DNA of 30,482 nucleotides from CADCUY01 sp964242735 (GTDB lineage Bacteria; Actinomycetota; Actinomycetes; Actinomycetales; Quadrisphaeraceae). Of the stretch, positions 29,882 to 30,482 are shown piece after piece; position 1 is the first letter of the stretch; each line of letters starts with the position of its first letter. A program made the translations under genes and the position numbers. The stretch is taken from NCBI GenBank assembly GCA_964242735.1, contig CAXTAK010000027.1, positions 1 to 30,482 of the forward strand, written 5' to 3'. Under the pieces are notes generated by a model that searched no databases, had not been told where the DNA came from, and saw only the letters and a program-made list of their open reading frames with translations.

Positions 29882-30482
29882 AGCAGACGCGTGTCCGCCG
29901 CGGACGTTCACCGAGGTCAGTGATCAGTTGCCGGCACGGGTCCGCGTCACGACCCGGTTGCTTCGGGCGCTGGTGGACACGGTCGCCGGGGCCCGACGCG
30001 CGGTGTCAGAGGTCGCCGCCGCGCACCGGGTGGACTGGAAGACGGTCCAGCGGGTGGTGACCGCGGCCGCCGACGTCCTCGCCGACCCCGACACCGTGGC
30101 GGTGACCCGGCTGGGCATCGATGATCACCTGTACCGCTCGGTGCGCTCCTACCGCGAGCCGACCGGGGCGTGGCGGCGCTACGAGCCTGGGGGCACCTCT
30201 CGCTCGGGGGGAGGACGACCACGTTCGTCGACACCACCACCGTGCAGGTTCTCGGCGTGGTCGACGGACGGGACTCCGCCGGCGTCGCGGCGTGGCTGGC
30301 CGCGCGCAGCGGGAACTGGGGCGAGGGCGTGCAGGTCGTGGCCATCGACCCCGCGTGAACCAATTGCCGCCTGCTGCTGTGCGCTGGGGACACCCTCAGC
30401 CCGCGGGCCCTGGACCGCTTCGGCGTGATGCTGGCTGCCGATGACCCGACGGAGGAGATCGGGGCAGCGTGGGGCGTGAAGG
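29874..30482 (+). pseudogene. Decayed ISL3-family transposase (runs off the window)
   Basis: Three pieces read as one ISL3 transposase. Piece 1 (about 29874-30188, one frame) encodes CPPRTFTEVSDQLPARVRV, the helix-turn-helix region VSEVAAAHRVDWKTVQRVV and LGIDDHLYRSVRSYREPTG; the N-terminal zinc-finger part is missing, cut off by a TGA at 29871. Piece 2 (about 30215-30355, another frame) encodes TTTFVDTTTVQVLGVVDGRD and VQVVAIDPA, holding two catalytic Asp positions. A TGA at 30356-30358 follows. Piece 3 (30359-30482, same frame as piece 2) encodes NCRLLLCAGDTLSPRALDRF and DDPTEEIGAAWGVK, so about 50 codons between pieces 2 and 3 are missing. Truncation, frameshift, stop and deletion make it non-functional. 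No terminal inverted repeats are seen. Confidence 0.82.

Noticed and set aside
1..30482. tRNA, rRNA, CRISPR, riboswitch or prophage elements
   Set aside because: No cloverleaf-like or spaced-repeat pattern and no phage-type genes were seen by eye. A covariance-model scan could still find a small RNA I missed.

Overview
The window is chromosomal DNA of a very GC-rich actinobacterium (class Actinomycetes). Codon third positions are almost all G or C, GTG starts are common, and several families are actinobacterial: DUF4191, DUF3043, the actinobacterial cytochrome oxidase subunit CtaF and a lipoprotein CtaC. The gene order glnA / RDD protein / DUF4191 / lipA / lipB, and TIGR01777 / sucB / lpdA / pepA, follows the order I remember from Streptomyces and Kineococcus-type genomes. 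I cannot fix the genus; a Kineosporiales relative is a guess. Most of the window is housekeeping DNA and I see no tRNA, rRNA, CRISPR array, prophage or biosynthetic cluster.

Layout. 1-1423 (-): glutamine synthetase glnA, complete except for its stop codon, with a GlnR-type operator upstream. 1648-2049 (+): small RDD membrane protein. 2104-4737 (-): DUF4191 membrane protein, lipoyl synthase lipA and octanoyltransferase lipB. 4795-9497: an accessory block of a Gfo/Idh/MocA oxidoreductase (+), a PepE-like peptidase and an FAD oxidoreductase (-, overlapping), and an atypical membrane Ser/Thr kinase (+). 9542-13893 (-): TIGR01777 epimerase-like protein, a two-lipoyl-domain E2 (sucB) and dihydrolipoamide dehydrogenase (lpdA). 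13998-14363 (+): small conserved protein. 14413-16014 (-): leucyl aminopeptidase. 16235-17016 (+): possible 19-codon leader ORF and a secreted HNH nuclease. 17041-18732 (-): ABC-F ATPase. 18875-19495 (+): SGNH hydrolase. 19529-20404 (-): NYN/PIN-like protein. 20458-20691 (+): small conserved protein. 20720-22723 (-): aldo/keto reductase and DUF3043 protein. 22757-27631 (+): M20 dipeptidase, HesB/IscA-type Fe-S carrier, aat, asd and ctaC. 27628-29767 (+): ctaD and ctaF, closed by a strong hairpin terminator. 29874-30482 (+): a decayed ISL3-type transposase running off the window.

How the genes fit together. LipB and LipA make lipoate on the lipoyl domains of the E2 encoded about 6 kb away, and LpdA reoxidises those domains, so the window holds most of one lipoylation and 2-oxoacid dehydrogenase module. 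The A-type Fe-S carrier could help mature LipA (inference). CtaC-CtaD-CtaF are three subunits of the aa3 oxidase.

The most general signal is regulatory. At least a dozen genes have a TANNNT -10 element ending only 6-8 nt before the ATG/GTG. This is the geometry of leaderless mRNAs and it also settles many start codons. In two places the leaderless start seems to open a tiny ORF whose stop overlaps the next gene's start (RDD protein and HNH nuclease). Other points worth checking are a 119-bp perfect repeat inside sucB, the odd low-complexity N-terminus of the DUF3043 protein, and an aat gene with no canonical start ahead of its expected N-terminus.
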